From Bufo bufo (Eukaryota; Chordata; Amphibia; Anura; Bufonidae), in the NCBI RefSeq assembly GCF_905171765.1, contig NC_053390.1, forward strand, positions 332,226,294-332,290,293: a stretch of 64,000 bases of DNA, in the 5' to 3' direction. Positions within the stretch are counted from its first letter, which is position 1; every line of letters begins with the position of its first letter. Shown piece after piece: positions 1-11,280 of the stretch. The position numbers and the translations under genes are program-made. A model generated the notes under the pieces. It was not told where the DNA came from and made no database searches. It worked only from the letters and a program-made list of their open reading frames with translations.

Positions 1-2846
1 GTGCAGACTGAACAGGAGGTCAGGGATCAAGACTGGGTGGAAGACGATGCAGGGGACGATGAGGTCCTAGACCCCACATGGAATGAAGGTCATGCCACTG
101 ACTTTCACAGTTCGGAGGAAGAGGCAGTGGTGAGACCGAGCCAACAGCGTAGCAAAAGAGGGAGCAGTGGGCAAAATCAGAACACCCGCCGCCAAGAGAC
201 TCCGCCTGCTAATGACCGCCGCCATCTGGGACCGAGCACCCCAAAGGCAGCTTCAAGGAGTTCCCTGGCATGGCACTTCTTCAAACAATGTGCTGACGAC
301 AAGACCCGAGTGGTTTGCACGCTGTGCCATCAGAGCCTGATGCGAGGCATTAACGTTCTGAACCTTAGCACAACCTGCATGACCAGGCACCTGCATGCAA
401 AGCATGAACTGCAGTGGAGTAAACACCTTAAAAACAAAGAAGTCACTCAGGCTCCCCCTGCTACCTCTTCTGCTGCTGCTGCCTCGGCCTCTTCTGCTGC
501 TGCCGCCGCCTCGGCCTCTTCCTCCGCCTCTGGAGGAACATTGGCACCTGCCGCCCAGCAAACATGGGATGTACCACCAACACCACCACCTGCGTCACCA
601 AGCATCTCAACCATGTCACACGGCAGCGTTCAGCTCTCCATCTCACAAACATTTGAGAGAAAGCGTAAATTCCCACCTAGCCACCCTCGATCCCTGGCCC
701 TGAATGCCAGCATTTCTAAACTACTAGCCTATGAAATGCTGTCATTTAGGCTGGTGGACACACACAGCTTCAAACAGCTCATGTCACTTGCTGTCCCACA
801 GAATGTTGTTCCCAGTCGCCACTACTTCTCCAAGAGAGCCGTGCCTTCCCTGCAGAAACAAGTGTCCGATAAAATCAAGTGTGCACTGCGCAACGCCATC
901 TGTGGCAAGGTCCACCTAACCACAGATACGTGGACCAGTAAGCACGGCCAGGGACGCTATATCTCCCTAACTGCACACTGGGTAAATGTAGTGGCGGCTG
1001 GGCCCCAGGCGGAGAGCTGTTTGGCGCACGTCCTTCCGCCGCCAAGGATCGCAGGGCAACATTCTTTGCCTCCTGTCTCCTCCTCCTCCTACTCAGCTTC
1101 CTCCTCCTCTTCTTCCAGCTGCTCATCCAGTCAGCCACACACCTTCACCACCAACTTCAGCACAGCCCTGGGTAAACGTCAGCAGGCCATTCTGAAACTC
1201 ATATGTTTGGGGGACAGGCCCCACACCGCACAGGAGTTGTGGCGGGGTATAGAACAACAGACCGACGAGTGGTTGCTGCCGGTGAGCCTCAAGCCCGGCC
1301 TGGTGGTGTGCGATAATGGGCGAAATCTCGTTGCAGCTCTGGGACTAGCCGGTTTGACGCACATCCCTTGCCTGGCGCATGTGCTGAATTTTGTGATGCA
1401 GAAGTTCATTCGCAACTACCCCGACATGTCAGAGCTTCTGCATAAAGTGCGGGCCGTCTGTTCGCGCTTCCGGCGTTCACACCATGCCGCTGCTCACCTG
1501 TCTGCGCTACAGAGTAACTTCGGCCTTCCCACTCACCGCCTCATATGCGACGTACCCACCAGGTGGAACTCCACCTTGCATATGCTGGACAGACTGTGCA
1601 AGCAGCAGCAGGCCATAGTGGAGTTTCTGCTGCAGCACGCACGGGTCAGTCGCACTGCGGATCAGACACACTTCACCACCAATGACTGGGCCTCCATGCG
1701 AGACCTGTGTGCCCTGTTGCGTTGTTTCGAGTACTCCACCAACATGGCCAGTGGCGATGACGCCGTTATCAGCGTTACAATACCACTTCTATGTCTCCTT
1801 GAGAAAACACTTAGGGCGATGATGGAAGAGGAGGTGGCCCAGGAGGAAGAGGAGGAAGAGGGGTCATTTTTAGCACTTTCAGGCCAGTATCTTCGAAGTG
1901 ACTCAGAGGGAGGTTTTTTGCAAAACCAGAGGCTAGGTACAAATGTGGCCAGACAGGGCCCACTACTGGAGGACGAGGAGGACAAGGATGAGGAGGAGGT
2001 GGAGGAGGATGAGGATGAAGCATGTTCACAGCGGGGTGGCACCCAAAGCAGCTCGGGCCCATCACTAATGCGTGGCTGGGGGGAAACACAGGACGATGAC
2101 GATACGCCTCCCACAGAGGACAGCTTGTCCTTACCTCTGGGCAGCCTGGCACACATGAGCGACTACATGCTGCAGTGCCTGCGCAACGACAGCAGAGTTG
2201 CCCACATTTTAACGTGTGAGGACTACTGGGTTGCCACCCTGCTGGATCCCCGGTACAAAGACAATGTGCCCAACTTACTTCCTACACTGGAGCGTGATAG
2301 GAAGATGCGCGAGTACAAGCGCACGTTGGTAGACGCGCTACTGAGAGCATTCCCAAATGTCACAGGGGAACCAGTGGAAGCCCAAGGCGAAGGCAGAGGA
2401 GGAGCAAGAGGTCGCCAATGCAGCTGTGTCACGGCCAGCTTCTCTGAGGGCAGGGTTAGCATGGCAGAGATGTGGAAAAGTTTTGTCACCACGCCACAGC
2501 TAACTCTACCACCACCTGATACGGAACGTGTTAGCAGGAGGCAACATTTCACTAACATGGTGGAACAGTACCTGTGCACACCCCTCCACGTACTGACTGA
2601 TGGTTCGGCCCATTCAACTTCTGGGTCTCCAAAATGTCCACGTGGCCAGAGCTAGCCTTTTATGCCTTGGAGGTGCTGGCCTGCCCGGCGGCCAGCGTTT
2701 TGTCTAAACGTGTATTCAGCACGGCAGGGGGCGTCATTACAGACAAACGCAGCCGCCTGTCTACAGCCAATGTGGACAAGCTGACGTTCATAAAAATGAA
2801 CCAGGCATGGATCCCACAGGACCTGTCCATCCCTTATGCAGATTAG
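1..2846 (+). pseudogene. hAT transposase, BED-finger type, one frameshift (partial at left edge)
   Basis: The frame is open from the window edge to 2655. A one-base deletion in a C run near 2609-2611, seen against the second copy, shifts it, and the C-terminus continues in another frame to the stop at 2844-2846. Visible domains are an acidic N-terminus, a BED zinc finger (C106, C109, H130, H135, spaced CX2C and HX4H), an RNase H-like core with the first Asp in TTDTWTS, the second Asp in VVCDNGRN, a CLAH motif and TRWNS, then an acidic insertion and the hATC dimerisation block. In that block the usual SERVFS reads SKRVFS: the codon at 2706-2708 is AAA where copy 2 has GAA. By family alignment this Glu is probably the third catalytic residue. 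Apart from these two lesions the gene is remarkably well preserved. The 102- to 164-codon antisense frames across it are shadows. Confidence 0.88.
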
Positions 2847-2944
2847 ATATTAACTACCTCCCCTTAACAATATATTATTCTACTCCAGGGCACTTCCTCA
2901 TTCAATACTATTTTTAATTTCATTTTACCATTATATTGCGGGGC

Positions 2945-4985
2945 AACCCAAAGTAGAATGAACCTCTCCTCTGTCTGGGTGCTGGGGCCTAAATGTGTGA
3001 CAGTGGCCTGTTCCAGTGGTGGGTGACGTGAAGCCTGATTCTCTGCTATGACATGAAGACAGATTCTGTGCTGACATAAGGCCAGATTCTCTGTTACGGG
3101 ACCTCTCTCCTCTGCCTGGGTGCCTGGGCCTCAATATGTGACAGTGGCCTGTTCCAGTGGTGGGTGACGTGAAGCCTGATTCTCTGCTATGACATGAAGA
3201 CAGATTCTGTGCTGACATAAGGCCAGATTCTCTGTTACGGGACCTCTCTCCTCTGCCTGGGTGCCTGGGCCTAAATGTGTGACAGTGGCCTGTTCCAGTG
3301 GTGGGTGACGTGAAGCCTGATTCTCTGCTATGACATGAAGACAGATTCTGTGCTGACATGAAGCCAGATTCTCTGTTACGGGACCTCTCTCCTCTGCGCC
3401 TGGGTGCCTGGGCCTAAATGTGTGACAGTGGCCTGTTCCAGTGGTGGGTGACGTGAAGCCTGATTCTCTGCTATGACATGAAGACTGATTCTGCGCTGAC
3501 ATAAGGCCAGATTCTCTGTTACGGGACCTCTCTCCTCTGCCTGGGTGCCTGGGCCTAAATGTGTGACAGTGGCCTGTTCCAGTGGTGGGTGACGTGAAGC
3601 CTGATTCTCTGCTATGACATGAAGACAGATTCTGTGCTGATATAAGGCCAGATTCTCTGTTACGGGACCTCTCTCCTCTGCCTGGGTGCCTGGGCCTAAA
3701 TGTGTGACAGTGGCCTGTTCCAGTGGTGGGTGACGTGAAGCCTGATTCTCTGCTATGACATGAAGACAGATTCTGTGCTGATATAAGGCCAGATTCTCTG
3801 TTACGGGACCTCTCTCCTCTGCCTGGGTGCCTGGGCCTAAATGTGTGACAGTGGCCTGTTCCAGTGGTGGGTGACGTGAAGCCTGATTCTCTGCTATGAC
3901 ATGAAGACAGATTCTGTGCTGACATAAGGCCAGATTCTCTGTTATGGGACCTCTCTCCTCTGCCTGGGTGCCTGGCCTAAATGTGTGACAGTGGCCTGTT
4001 CCAGTGGTGGGTGACGTGAAGCCTGATTCTCTGCTATGACATGAAGACAGATTCTGTGCTGACATAAGGCCAGATTCTCTGTTACGGGACCTCTCTCCTC
4101 TGCCTGGGTGCCTGGGCCTAAATATGTGACAGTGGCCTGTTCCAGTGGTGGGTGACGTGAAGCCTGATTCTCTGCTATGACATGAAGACAGATTCTGTGC
4201 TGACATAAGGCCAGATTCTCTGTTACGGGACCTCTCTCCTTTGCCTGGGTGCCTGGGCCTAAATATGTGACAGTGGCCTGTTCCAGTGGTGGGTGACGTG
4301 AAGCCTGATGCTCTGCTATGACATGAAGACAGATTCTGTGCTGACATAAGGCCAGATTCTCTGTTACGGGACCTCTCTCCTCTGCCTGGGTGCCTGGGCC
4401 TAAATGTGTGACAGTGGCCTGTTCCAGTGGTGGGTGACGTGAAGCCTGATTCTCTGCTATGACATGAAGACAGATTCTGTGCTGACATAAGGCCAGATTC
4501 TCTGTTACGGGACCTCTCTCCTCTGCCTGGGTGCCTGGGCCTAAATGTGTGACAGTGGCCTGTTCCAGTGGTGGGTGACGTGAAGCCTGATTCTCTGCTA
4601 TGACATGAAGACAGATTCTGTGCTGACATAAGACCAGATTCTCTGTTACGGGACCTCTCTCCTCTGCCTGGGTGCCTGGGCCTAAATGTGTGACAGTGGC
4701 CTGTTCCAGTGGTGGGTGACGTGAAGCCTGATTCTCTGCTATGACATGAAGACAGATTCTGTGCTGACATAAGGCCAGATTCTCTGTTACGGGACCTCTC
4801 TCCTCTGTCTGGGTGCCGGGGCATAAATATGTGACAGTGGCCTGTTCCAGTGGTGGGTGACATGAAGCCAGATTCTCTGCTATAGCATGAAGAGACTGAT
4901 TCTCTGCTGACATGAAGCCAGATTCTTAGCTATGGCATGAAGAGACTGATTCTCTGCTGACGTGAAGCCAGATTCTCTGCTATGG
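2945..4985. repeat. 141-bp tandem satellite array inside hAT-A copy 1
   Basis: About 13 head-to-tail units begin GGGACCTCTCTCC (starts at 3098, 3239, 3380, 3523, 3664, 3805, 3946, 4086, 4227, 4368, 4509, 4650, 4791). Spacing is 141 bp except one 143-bp and one 140-bp unit. Each unit is a 68-bp core followed by three diverged copies (25, 23, 25 bp) of a subrepeat resembling GACATGAAGCCTGATTCTC. Because 141 is divisible by 3 and lacks stops in two minus-strand frames, it creates long periodic reading frames of up to 495 codons, which I do not regard as genes. Edge units are degenerate. Confidence 0.95.
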
Positions 4986-5287
4986 GACCTCTGTCCAATT
5001 GATATTGGTTCATTTTTATTTTTTAAATTTTTATTTTAATTCATTTCCCTATCCACATTTGTTTGCAGGGGATTTACCTACATGTTGCTGCCTTTTGCAG
5101 CCCTCTAGCTCTTTCCTGGGCTTTTTTACAGCCTTTTTAGTGCCCAAAAGTTTGGGTCCCCATTGACTTCAATGGGGTTTGGGTTCAGGACGAAGTTCGG
5201 GTCGGGTTCGGATCCCGAACACGAACATTTCCGGGAATTTCGGCCGAACTTCTCGAACCCGAACATCCAGGTGTTCGCTCAACTCTA
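4986..5287 (+). repeat. hAT-A copy 1: 3' subterminal region and terminal inverted repeat
   Basis: This non-coding tail is shared almost base for base with 57370-57666. It contains the perfect hairpin CCCCATTGACTTCAATGGGG (5158-5177), GTTCGGG-type motifs in both orientations, and the terminal repeat ending at 5287. The motifs related to GAACCCGAAC are candidate transposase binding sites, which is an inference from their position and repetition. Confidence 0.85.
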
Positions 5288-5575
5288 GGCTAGAGCTGTT
5301 TACCTCACATAGATCCAGAGATCCTTCCATTTATTGCTCAAATTTCTCTACTAGATTTATTTAAAGCCAGCTACACAGGGGGTGTTTCCTTTCTACTGCA
5401 GCTCTCTTCCTCTCACAGCTCAAGGGTATGTCTTTTCTGCTGCTGCCTTCTCTATACAAAAGCTCAGAGATTTGTCCTTTCTGATGTAGCTCTCTCCCTA
5501 TCATAGTTCAGGGATGTGTTCTTTCTGCTATAGCCCTCTCCCTATCACCGCTCACAGGTCCTTTCTGCTGCAGCT
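5288..5575. other. unassigned sequence between hAT-A and hAT-B
   Basis: No gene is visible. The stretch is pyrimidine-rich with loosely repeated phrases such as TCTTTCTGCT and CTCTCCCTATCA about 70 bp apart, so it may be part of another old repeat. It has no counterpart beside hAT-B copy 2. Confidence 0.4.
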
Positions 5576-5899
5576 GTGTCTAATAGTTATAGCTCTGGTA
5601 GACAACTGCCTATAGTGAAACAAAGGCAGAATGTGTTTGTAACTTATGAATCATCTCTTAGAATCACTGCACACTTCACTTATTTGGGCAGTCACTGGGC
5701 CAAAACCTACCAAATAACTCAAGTATTAACTTCTAAAGAAGAAGCTCTTTTTACACCCTTGTCAGCTGATTCCACATAGATGTCTACAGAACCTGTTCTA
5801 TTAAATGCTTATACAAGTAGAGGCCCTCCGACAGAGTGGAGAGGATGTCAGCAGTAAGTTTGTGTTGATGTCACCAGGCCGAAAGGCAAAATAGTGGCC

Positions 5900-6765
5900 C
5901 AGTCATGAAGTGGGGAGGGTGGGAACAGCATGAGGAGACCACAGAGTAGACCTATGACATAGTGGTGATGTGGCAGCAGTATGAGGAGGCCACTGAGTGG
6001 CACAATGACAGAGTCTGTAGGTGGCGGATGCATCAGCAGCATCATGAGAAGGCCACCGAGTGGCACAATGACAGTGTCTGTAGATGGCAGCAGTATGATG
6101 AGGCCAGCGAGTGGCAAGGTGACATAGTGTGGATATGACAGCAGCAGGAGGAGACCACAGAGTGGCATAGTGATATAGTGTCCAGATGGCAACAGCAGGA
6201 TCCCACAGAGTGGCAAGGTGAAATAGTGTGGTGATGGCAGCAGCAGCAGGATCCGACAGAGTGGCAAGTTGACATAGTATGGAGATGGCAATAGCAGCAT
6301 CAGCATCAGGAGGATACCATAGAGTGGCAAGGTGACATAGTGTGGTGATAGCAGCAACAGCAGCAGGATCCCACAGAGGGGCAAGGTGACATAGTGTGGA
6401 TATGGCGGCAGCAGCATGAGGATACCACAGAGTGACAAAGTGACATATTGTGGAGATGGCAGCAGCAGGAGGAGACCATAGAATGGCAAGGTGACATAGT
6501 TTGGAGATGGCAGTAGCAGCAGCAGCATGAGGAGACCAGAGAGTGGCAAGTTGACATAGTGTGTAGATGGTAGCAGAAGCATGAGGAGACCACAGAGGGG
6601 CAAGTTGACATAGTGCGGAGATGGCAGCAGCAGCAGCATCAGGAGGATACCATAGAGTGGCAAGGTGACATAGTGTGGAGATGGCAGCAGCAGGAGGTGA
6701 CCACAGAGTGGCAAGGTGACATAGCTTAGAGATGGCAGCAGCAGCTGCATCAGGAGACCTGAAAG
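5900..6765. repeat. ~60-bp imperfect minisatellite in hAT-B copy 1
   Basis: About 14 units contain GTGGCAAGGTGACATAGTG, then GGAGATGGCAGCAGCAG and a GAGGAGACCACAGA-like segment. Variable CAG/CAT runs change the unit length. The related array in hAT-B copy 2 is at 61320-62370. Reading frames of up to 314 codons on the minus strand are by-products of the repeat. Confidence 0.9.
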
Positions 6766-6955
6766 TGACCCGGTAACAGAGTGGGGCGGTGGGTGTCAAT
6801 ACCAGTACCCACTGGCGAAGGTGGGTGAAATAAGGAGCTCTTGGCATCAGATGTGTGGCATCAGGCGGGTTGCAACATCAAAGTAGTCGCTGAGGCAGGT
6901 AGTCAGAAGAAAAAGTTCTCTCATATGAAAATGCTGGTGTGGCACCATGGATGAT

Positions 6956-9572
6956 CTAGTCTGATGCATCAGGAATTGGTGGTTGGAAATCCGGGCTGAT
7001 CCACGCCTGATTCATCTTGACAAAGGCCAGTCTCTCCACATTTTGGGTGTACAGGTGAGTTCTCCTTGCTGTAACTGTGGCCTCCACCGAACTAAACAAC
7101 CACTCTGATGCCACACTACTGGCCGGGCAGGACAGCTTTTCCAGGGCAAACTCTGCTAGTTGCGGCCACAAATCCAATTTGGCTACACAGTAGTCCAGCG
7201 GATCTTCAATGTGGGTTGGCAGGGTGCTGTCCAAGTATGCCACCACCAGCTGGTTCAGGTCCTGCTCCAGGTCTAGCTGCTGCTGCTGCTGAGTAGTTTC
7301 TTCACTATGTGGGTCAATAAAGCTACTTATCAGCGACTCTAGACTCAGGCTTCTGCTGATGGAGCTGGTACTGCTCCTGCCACCCCACCCCTCCCCAGCA
7401 GCCATGGCAGTGGAACATGAGCACAGAGGGCCCCCCTGGTCAGACCTGCGATAGGATGGACGATGGGGCCGAAAGGCAGCGGCCAACTAACTACACAGGA
7501 TGTCTCTGTAGTAGTTTAGTTTGTCCTCCCTCTCGGTGGGTGTAAAAAGACCCCCATTCTGGACCAGTAGCAAGGGTCCAACAAGGTGGAGAGCCAGAAG
7601 TCATCCCTCTGCCGAATGGTGACAATTCGGCTGTCAGTACAATAGCAAGTGAGCATGCAGTGGGCCATTTGTGCAAATGGCACATCTCCACTGCATACTG
7701 CCACAATGTGTCCAGGTCCTCTGTCTCGTCTTCCTTATCAACCTGTAGCTCTTCTGGCTTTTCCTACTCCTCCTCTCCTGTCAGCTGAGTAGAAAAACCA
7801 CCCACTTGGCTACACATTGCCTGTGTTCCAATGTCCTCTGGCCCCCTCCTCCTCTTCCAGATCAAGGCGCCACGTCTCCTGTCCCCTGACCAGCCATAGT
7901 TACCAGCATCTGTTCCAGGACATGAAGCAGTAGAATGACGACATTTATCTTGTAGTCCTTGCGACTGACAAATAACGTGGCTTCCTCAAAGGGCATGAGC
8001 AAACGGCAGGTGTCAACCATGAGCTGCCAGTGGCTGACATCGAAGTTACACAGGGGAGTACTCCTATCCACTTGCATCATCAAGAAATTGTTGATGGCTT
8101 TTCTCTGTTTGTATAGTCGGTCCAACATATTGAGGGTGGAATTCCAACAGGTGGAAATGTTGCAGATCAGCCTATGTTGGGGGATGCCGTTCTGCTGCTG
8201 CAACACGAGGAGGGTGTTCTTTGCAGTATACAAGTGGCTGAAGTGCAAGCAAAGTTTCCTGGCCATTTTTAGGATGTCTTGCAGATGGGTGGAAGACTTC
8301 AGAAACCTCTGGACAACCAGATTGAACACGTGTGCCATGCAGGGGGCATGGCTCAGCCTTCCTTGATGCAGCGCCAACACAATGTTCTTCCCATTGTTGG
8401 TGACCATAGTTTCGATTTTGAGTTGTCGGGGAGAAATCCAGGATTCGATTTCTTAATGCATCACTCGGACCAGTTGCTCCCCTGTGTGACTCCGTTTGCC
8501 AAGGCAAGCCAGGTGCAGAACAGAGTGACACCGCCGAGCCCTGCACATGTGGTATGCTGGAGAGGCACTGTGATTTGTCCCTGCAGTGGAGGCTGAGGAC
8601 ATGGTGGAGGATGAGGAGGCAGAGGTGGACATTGTCCCAGGAACAACAGCATGACCATGTGGAGGAGGAAGCGGCGTGACCTGTCCAAGTTGCTGGTGTG
8701 GCTGTGCAGGAACCACATTTACCCAGTGGGCCGTAAAGGACATGTATTGTCCCTGACTGTAGTTACAGCTCCACACATCGGCGCTGCTGTGCACTTTGGC
8801 AGACACCGACAGGCTCAAGGACTGGCCCACCTTCTGTTCTACATGTGTGTGCAGGGCTGGTACTGCCTTTTTTCGGCTTGGGACTCTCCACCTCGGCTCG
8901 GTATAAGCCATCAGTTCTCTGAAAGGAGTAGAGTCCACATCTTGGAAAGGGAGGGACTGCAGCACCAGCAACTTGGACAGGAGCACGTTTAGTTTCTGCG
9001 CCGCTGGATGCGTGCATGCATACTGTTGTCTCTTGGCATTCGCTTCGGTGATCGATTGCTGGTAGAATGAGTGACGAGGAATAGGAGCAGGAGCATCTGG
9101 ACCAGCAGAAGATAGGATTGACAGACAGCTCTCTTTGGCTGAGCTGGTGGAGCCTTCACTGGCTGAAACTGGGTGCGTGCCACTGGGTGATGCAACGGTT
9201 GCTGCGGCAGGCTGGACCACCACATCGGAGCCATGGTTCTCCCAGGTCACTGTATGGTGACATTGCATATGTTGACGCAGGGCCGTAGTGGCAACATTGG
9301 CACCCTGGCCACGCTTCACCTTCTGCCCACACATGCGACATACCGTATGGCCACGTTCACCTACTCTGGTGCTTTGAAAAAAAACTGCCACACCGCTGAG
9401 TAGGTGATTTGCCCCCAACAGTCCACACTGACTGATTGCTATCGCCACTGCTTCCGTGAACCCCTGCACCACTACTTCCCGGGCAGGTAGGCTGCTGCGA
9501 AGCAGGTGATCTACTCCGGGCATGTTTGGCTCCCGACCTCCCACTGCTGCCACCCTGCTGACTCCCATCCAT
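6956..9572 (-). pseudogene. hAT transposase, family B copy 1, broken
   Basis: Read right to left. The likely start is the ATG at 9570-9572 (MDGSQQGG...). The frame then shifts near 9390 into a long frame down to 8453, shifts again into 8407-7862 and continues in pieces to the stop at 6956. Domains are a BED finger (VCRMC ... RQHMQCHH), a core with SADVWS at the first Asp position, CMAHVFNLV, STCWNST and a C-terminal hATC block (PASSVASEWLFSS, then FVKMNQAWI). At the second catalytic position the protein reads VTNNGKN, where relatives in this window have CDNG or SDNS, so Asp has become Asn. There are at least four frame disruptions, so it is not functional. Confidence 0.85.
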
Positions 9573-9639
9573 GCTACCACCTTGCTGGCTCCGCCGCTAG
9601 CTCATGGGCAAGCTGCCACCCTCTTCTCCTGATGATGAT

Positions 9640-9780
9640 GAAGCCCCTTACTAGAATAGTAAGAAACTAGAATATTCTAAATTACGAATATATATCACTA
9701 TATTCTAAATATTCGTGAATTCTCGAAGTGCCGATATTTGAGATTAATATTCGTGATTCAAATATTCGCGTCCAACACTA
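9640..9780 (-). repeat. 5' terminal region of hAT-B copy 1
   Basis: AT-rich terminus with repeated AATATTCG-like words in both orientations. It resembles the ends of element E at 14056 and 24340. The outermost bases on the minus strand are TAGTGTTGGACGCG. Confidence 0.75.
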
Positions 9781-9784
9781 CTTA

Positions 9785-10345
9785 GAAGCGGAAAGGGCAC
9801 CATTGCAGCTAGGTTTTTGCTGTTTTAAACAGATCGCAGACATTTAACTCCTCAGATGCCGTGGTCAATTGCGCCAAGATCGAGGGAGACATTCAGTTGC
9901 TGTGGCAGCCTTGAGCTCTCTGTTCTCCATAAGAACATAACAAACCTCCCATAGACTGCAATGGTAATTCACTGCAGTCTAGGAGACAAGCAATCAGATG
10001 ATTACATATGAGAGGTAGTCAAGGTTTTGAAAAATATGGCTGCTTTCTTCCAAAAAACAGCACTAGTCCTATCCATGTGTTTTGTCTGGTACTGCAGCTT
10101 TGCTCCTTTGGAGTCAATGGATGGTGCTGCTTTTGAAAATCCCCCCCCAAAAAAGCATTTTTTTCTAATCATGGACAACCCCTTTGAGTTCCTTAGGGGA
10201 ACTTTCAAAAAAAGTGAAACATTTTTAAAAATACAAAAAATATTAGAATCCAAAAATTCTAATCAACCTATTTCCCCATTTTAAAAAGAAAAAGAAAAAA
10301 CAATAAAAAGTAAAGATCATTGTAATTGCCATTTCCCAAAATGCC
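9785..10345. repeat. fragments of dispersed repeats
   Basis: No gene. The segment 9820-10010 carries paired words typical of the hairpin-rich TTAA elements seen elsewhere in the window (for example ACTGCAATGG ... CACTGCAGTC). The segment 10020-10140 resembles a repeat I associate with frog genomes. The 60- to 90-codon frames here, including 10027-10284, show no recognisable domain. Confidence 0.5.
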
Positions 10346-10356
10346 AGTAGTATTAA

Positions 10357-10664
10357 AGGGGTTTCCCCGAGATTTTAATACTGACGACCTATCCTCTGGA
10401 TAGGCCTTCAGAATCTGATCGGTGGGGGCGCTGTGGCCTTCTCCAGCTTTTCCTAGACCAGTGATGACACATTTATTGATTATATGGCTTAGGTTCAGCT
10501 CAGCCCCATAGAAGTCAATGTAGCTGAGCTGCAATAACAAGCACAGCTGTTATACAATGTACGGCGCTGTACTTGGTAAGCTGCGAGAAGGCAGCTGCAC
10601 TCACAAAAAGGCCTCAGTTGTTGGACCCTCACTGATATTGATGAGAAAATGTCAGAAAACTCCT
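10357..10664. mobile_element. TTAA-flanked MITE, 308 bp
   Basis: The element is bounded by TTAA on both sides (10353-10356 and 10665-10668). The ends are AGGGGTTTCCCC and, on the other strand, AGGAGTTTTCTG. No coding capacity. A TTAA duplication fits a piggyBac- or Kolobok-mobilised non-autonomous element. Confidence 0.6.
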
Positions 10665-10699
10665 TTAAAATATAAACATATTTATCCTTTACAGTGAAC

Positions 10700-11060
10700 C
10701 ATAATGAAAAAAAATCAAAAAGGTTGACCGTTTTATTGTCACTTCACCTGCCAAAACGATTGAATAAAAATCGACCAAAATGATACCAATAAAAACTACA
10801 TAATGGCCCAAAGAATGAAGGTCTGTTTTACCGCATAGGGAACTCCATAAAAATGACACCTATAAAACTATGGTGGAATGGCATGTTTTTCCCAATTCCA
10901 CTCAATTTAGATTTTTTCCCCAGCTTCCCACTACATCTTATACAATATAAAATGGTGCTTTGAGAAAGTACAACTTGTCCTGCCAAAAACAAGCCCCCAT
11001 AAAGCTACAGTATGTGAATGGAAAAATAAAAAAAGGTATGGTGTTTTTTTTCTATTTTTA
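10700..11060 (-). repeat. dispersed repeat fragment, inverted relative to 15030-15250
   Basis: The words GTACAACTTGTCCTGCC and ACAAGCCCCCATA followed by GGAAAAATAAAAAAAGGTAT match the reverse complement of 15040-15150. These are therefore two copies of one repeat family in opposite orientation. No coding signal. Confidence 0.7.
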
Positions 11061-11280
11061 AAAAGGCTGTATATAATCATGCAATGTTAAAATATGTTGA
11101 CTTCCTGTTCTTTGAGAGCAGCTATATGGACACAAAGCACAGGAGCGGACCCCGTTGACTTCTATTGGAGAGTTTTTTTAGGCATGTTCTGTGACCTGTG
11201 CAGAGATCAGGAGGGAGCTGGTAAGCTGTGATATCACCTGCTGTCATTGGTAGATGCTGTCTTATCTATATAGCGGTGTT
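11061..11280. other. no gene; unassigned repeat-like stretch
   Basis: It contains no open frame or motif that I recognise. The segment around 11180-11260 looks like a dispersed repeat. Confidence 0.3.

Larger units (their letters stand above)
1..5287 (+). mobile_element. hAT family A, copy 1 (left end outside window)
   Basis: Right part of a long hAT DNA transposon. It matches the complete copy at 48938-57666 from the first base of the window (equivalent to about 51183 there) through the transposase, a tandem array and a shared 3' tail. The 3' end reads GTTCGCTCAACTCTA, whose reverse complement is the TAGAGTTGAGCGAAC terminal inverted repeat. The 5' end and the left target duplication lie outside the window, so the 8-bp duplication cannot be tested here. 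The order is transposase, 141-bp satellite array, then a short tail with a hairpin. Confidence 0.9.
5576..9780 (-). mobile_element. hAT family B, copy 1
   Basis: A minus-strand hAT element. Its 5' end (right side) finishes at 9780 with TCCAACACTA, which reads TAGTGTTGGACGCGAATATT on the minus strand, a typical hAT terminus followed by AT-rich subterminal motifs. A relative covers 60470-64000, with clear similarity from about 5656 onward. The left (3') terminus could not be located; it may lie to the left of the hAT-A insertion, outside the window. The order on the minus strand is terminus, transposase, minisatellite. Confidence 0.8.

Noticed and set aside
1662..2579. Antisense frames over hAT transposases with Ser or Pro runs
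   Set aside because: They are mirror images of acidic and Ser-rich coding stretches of the sense transposase.
2931..4913. Long minus-strand open frames (up to 495 codons) across the 141-bp array
   Set aside because: They follow the repeat period exactly, switch frame at the 140- and 143-bp units, and have no start context or domain. They are products of a stop-free satellite unit.
5848..6847. Minus-strand frames of about 300 codons rich in Leu, His and Tyr or Cys
   Set aside because: They are generated by the ~60-bp minisatellite; the same happens at 61319-62267. No protein family fits.
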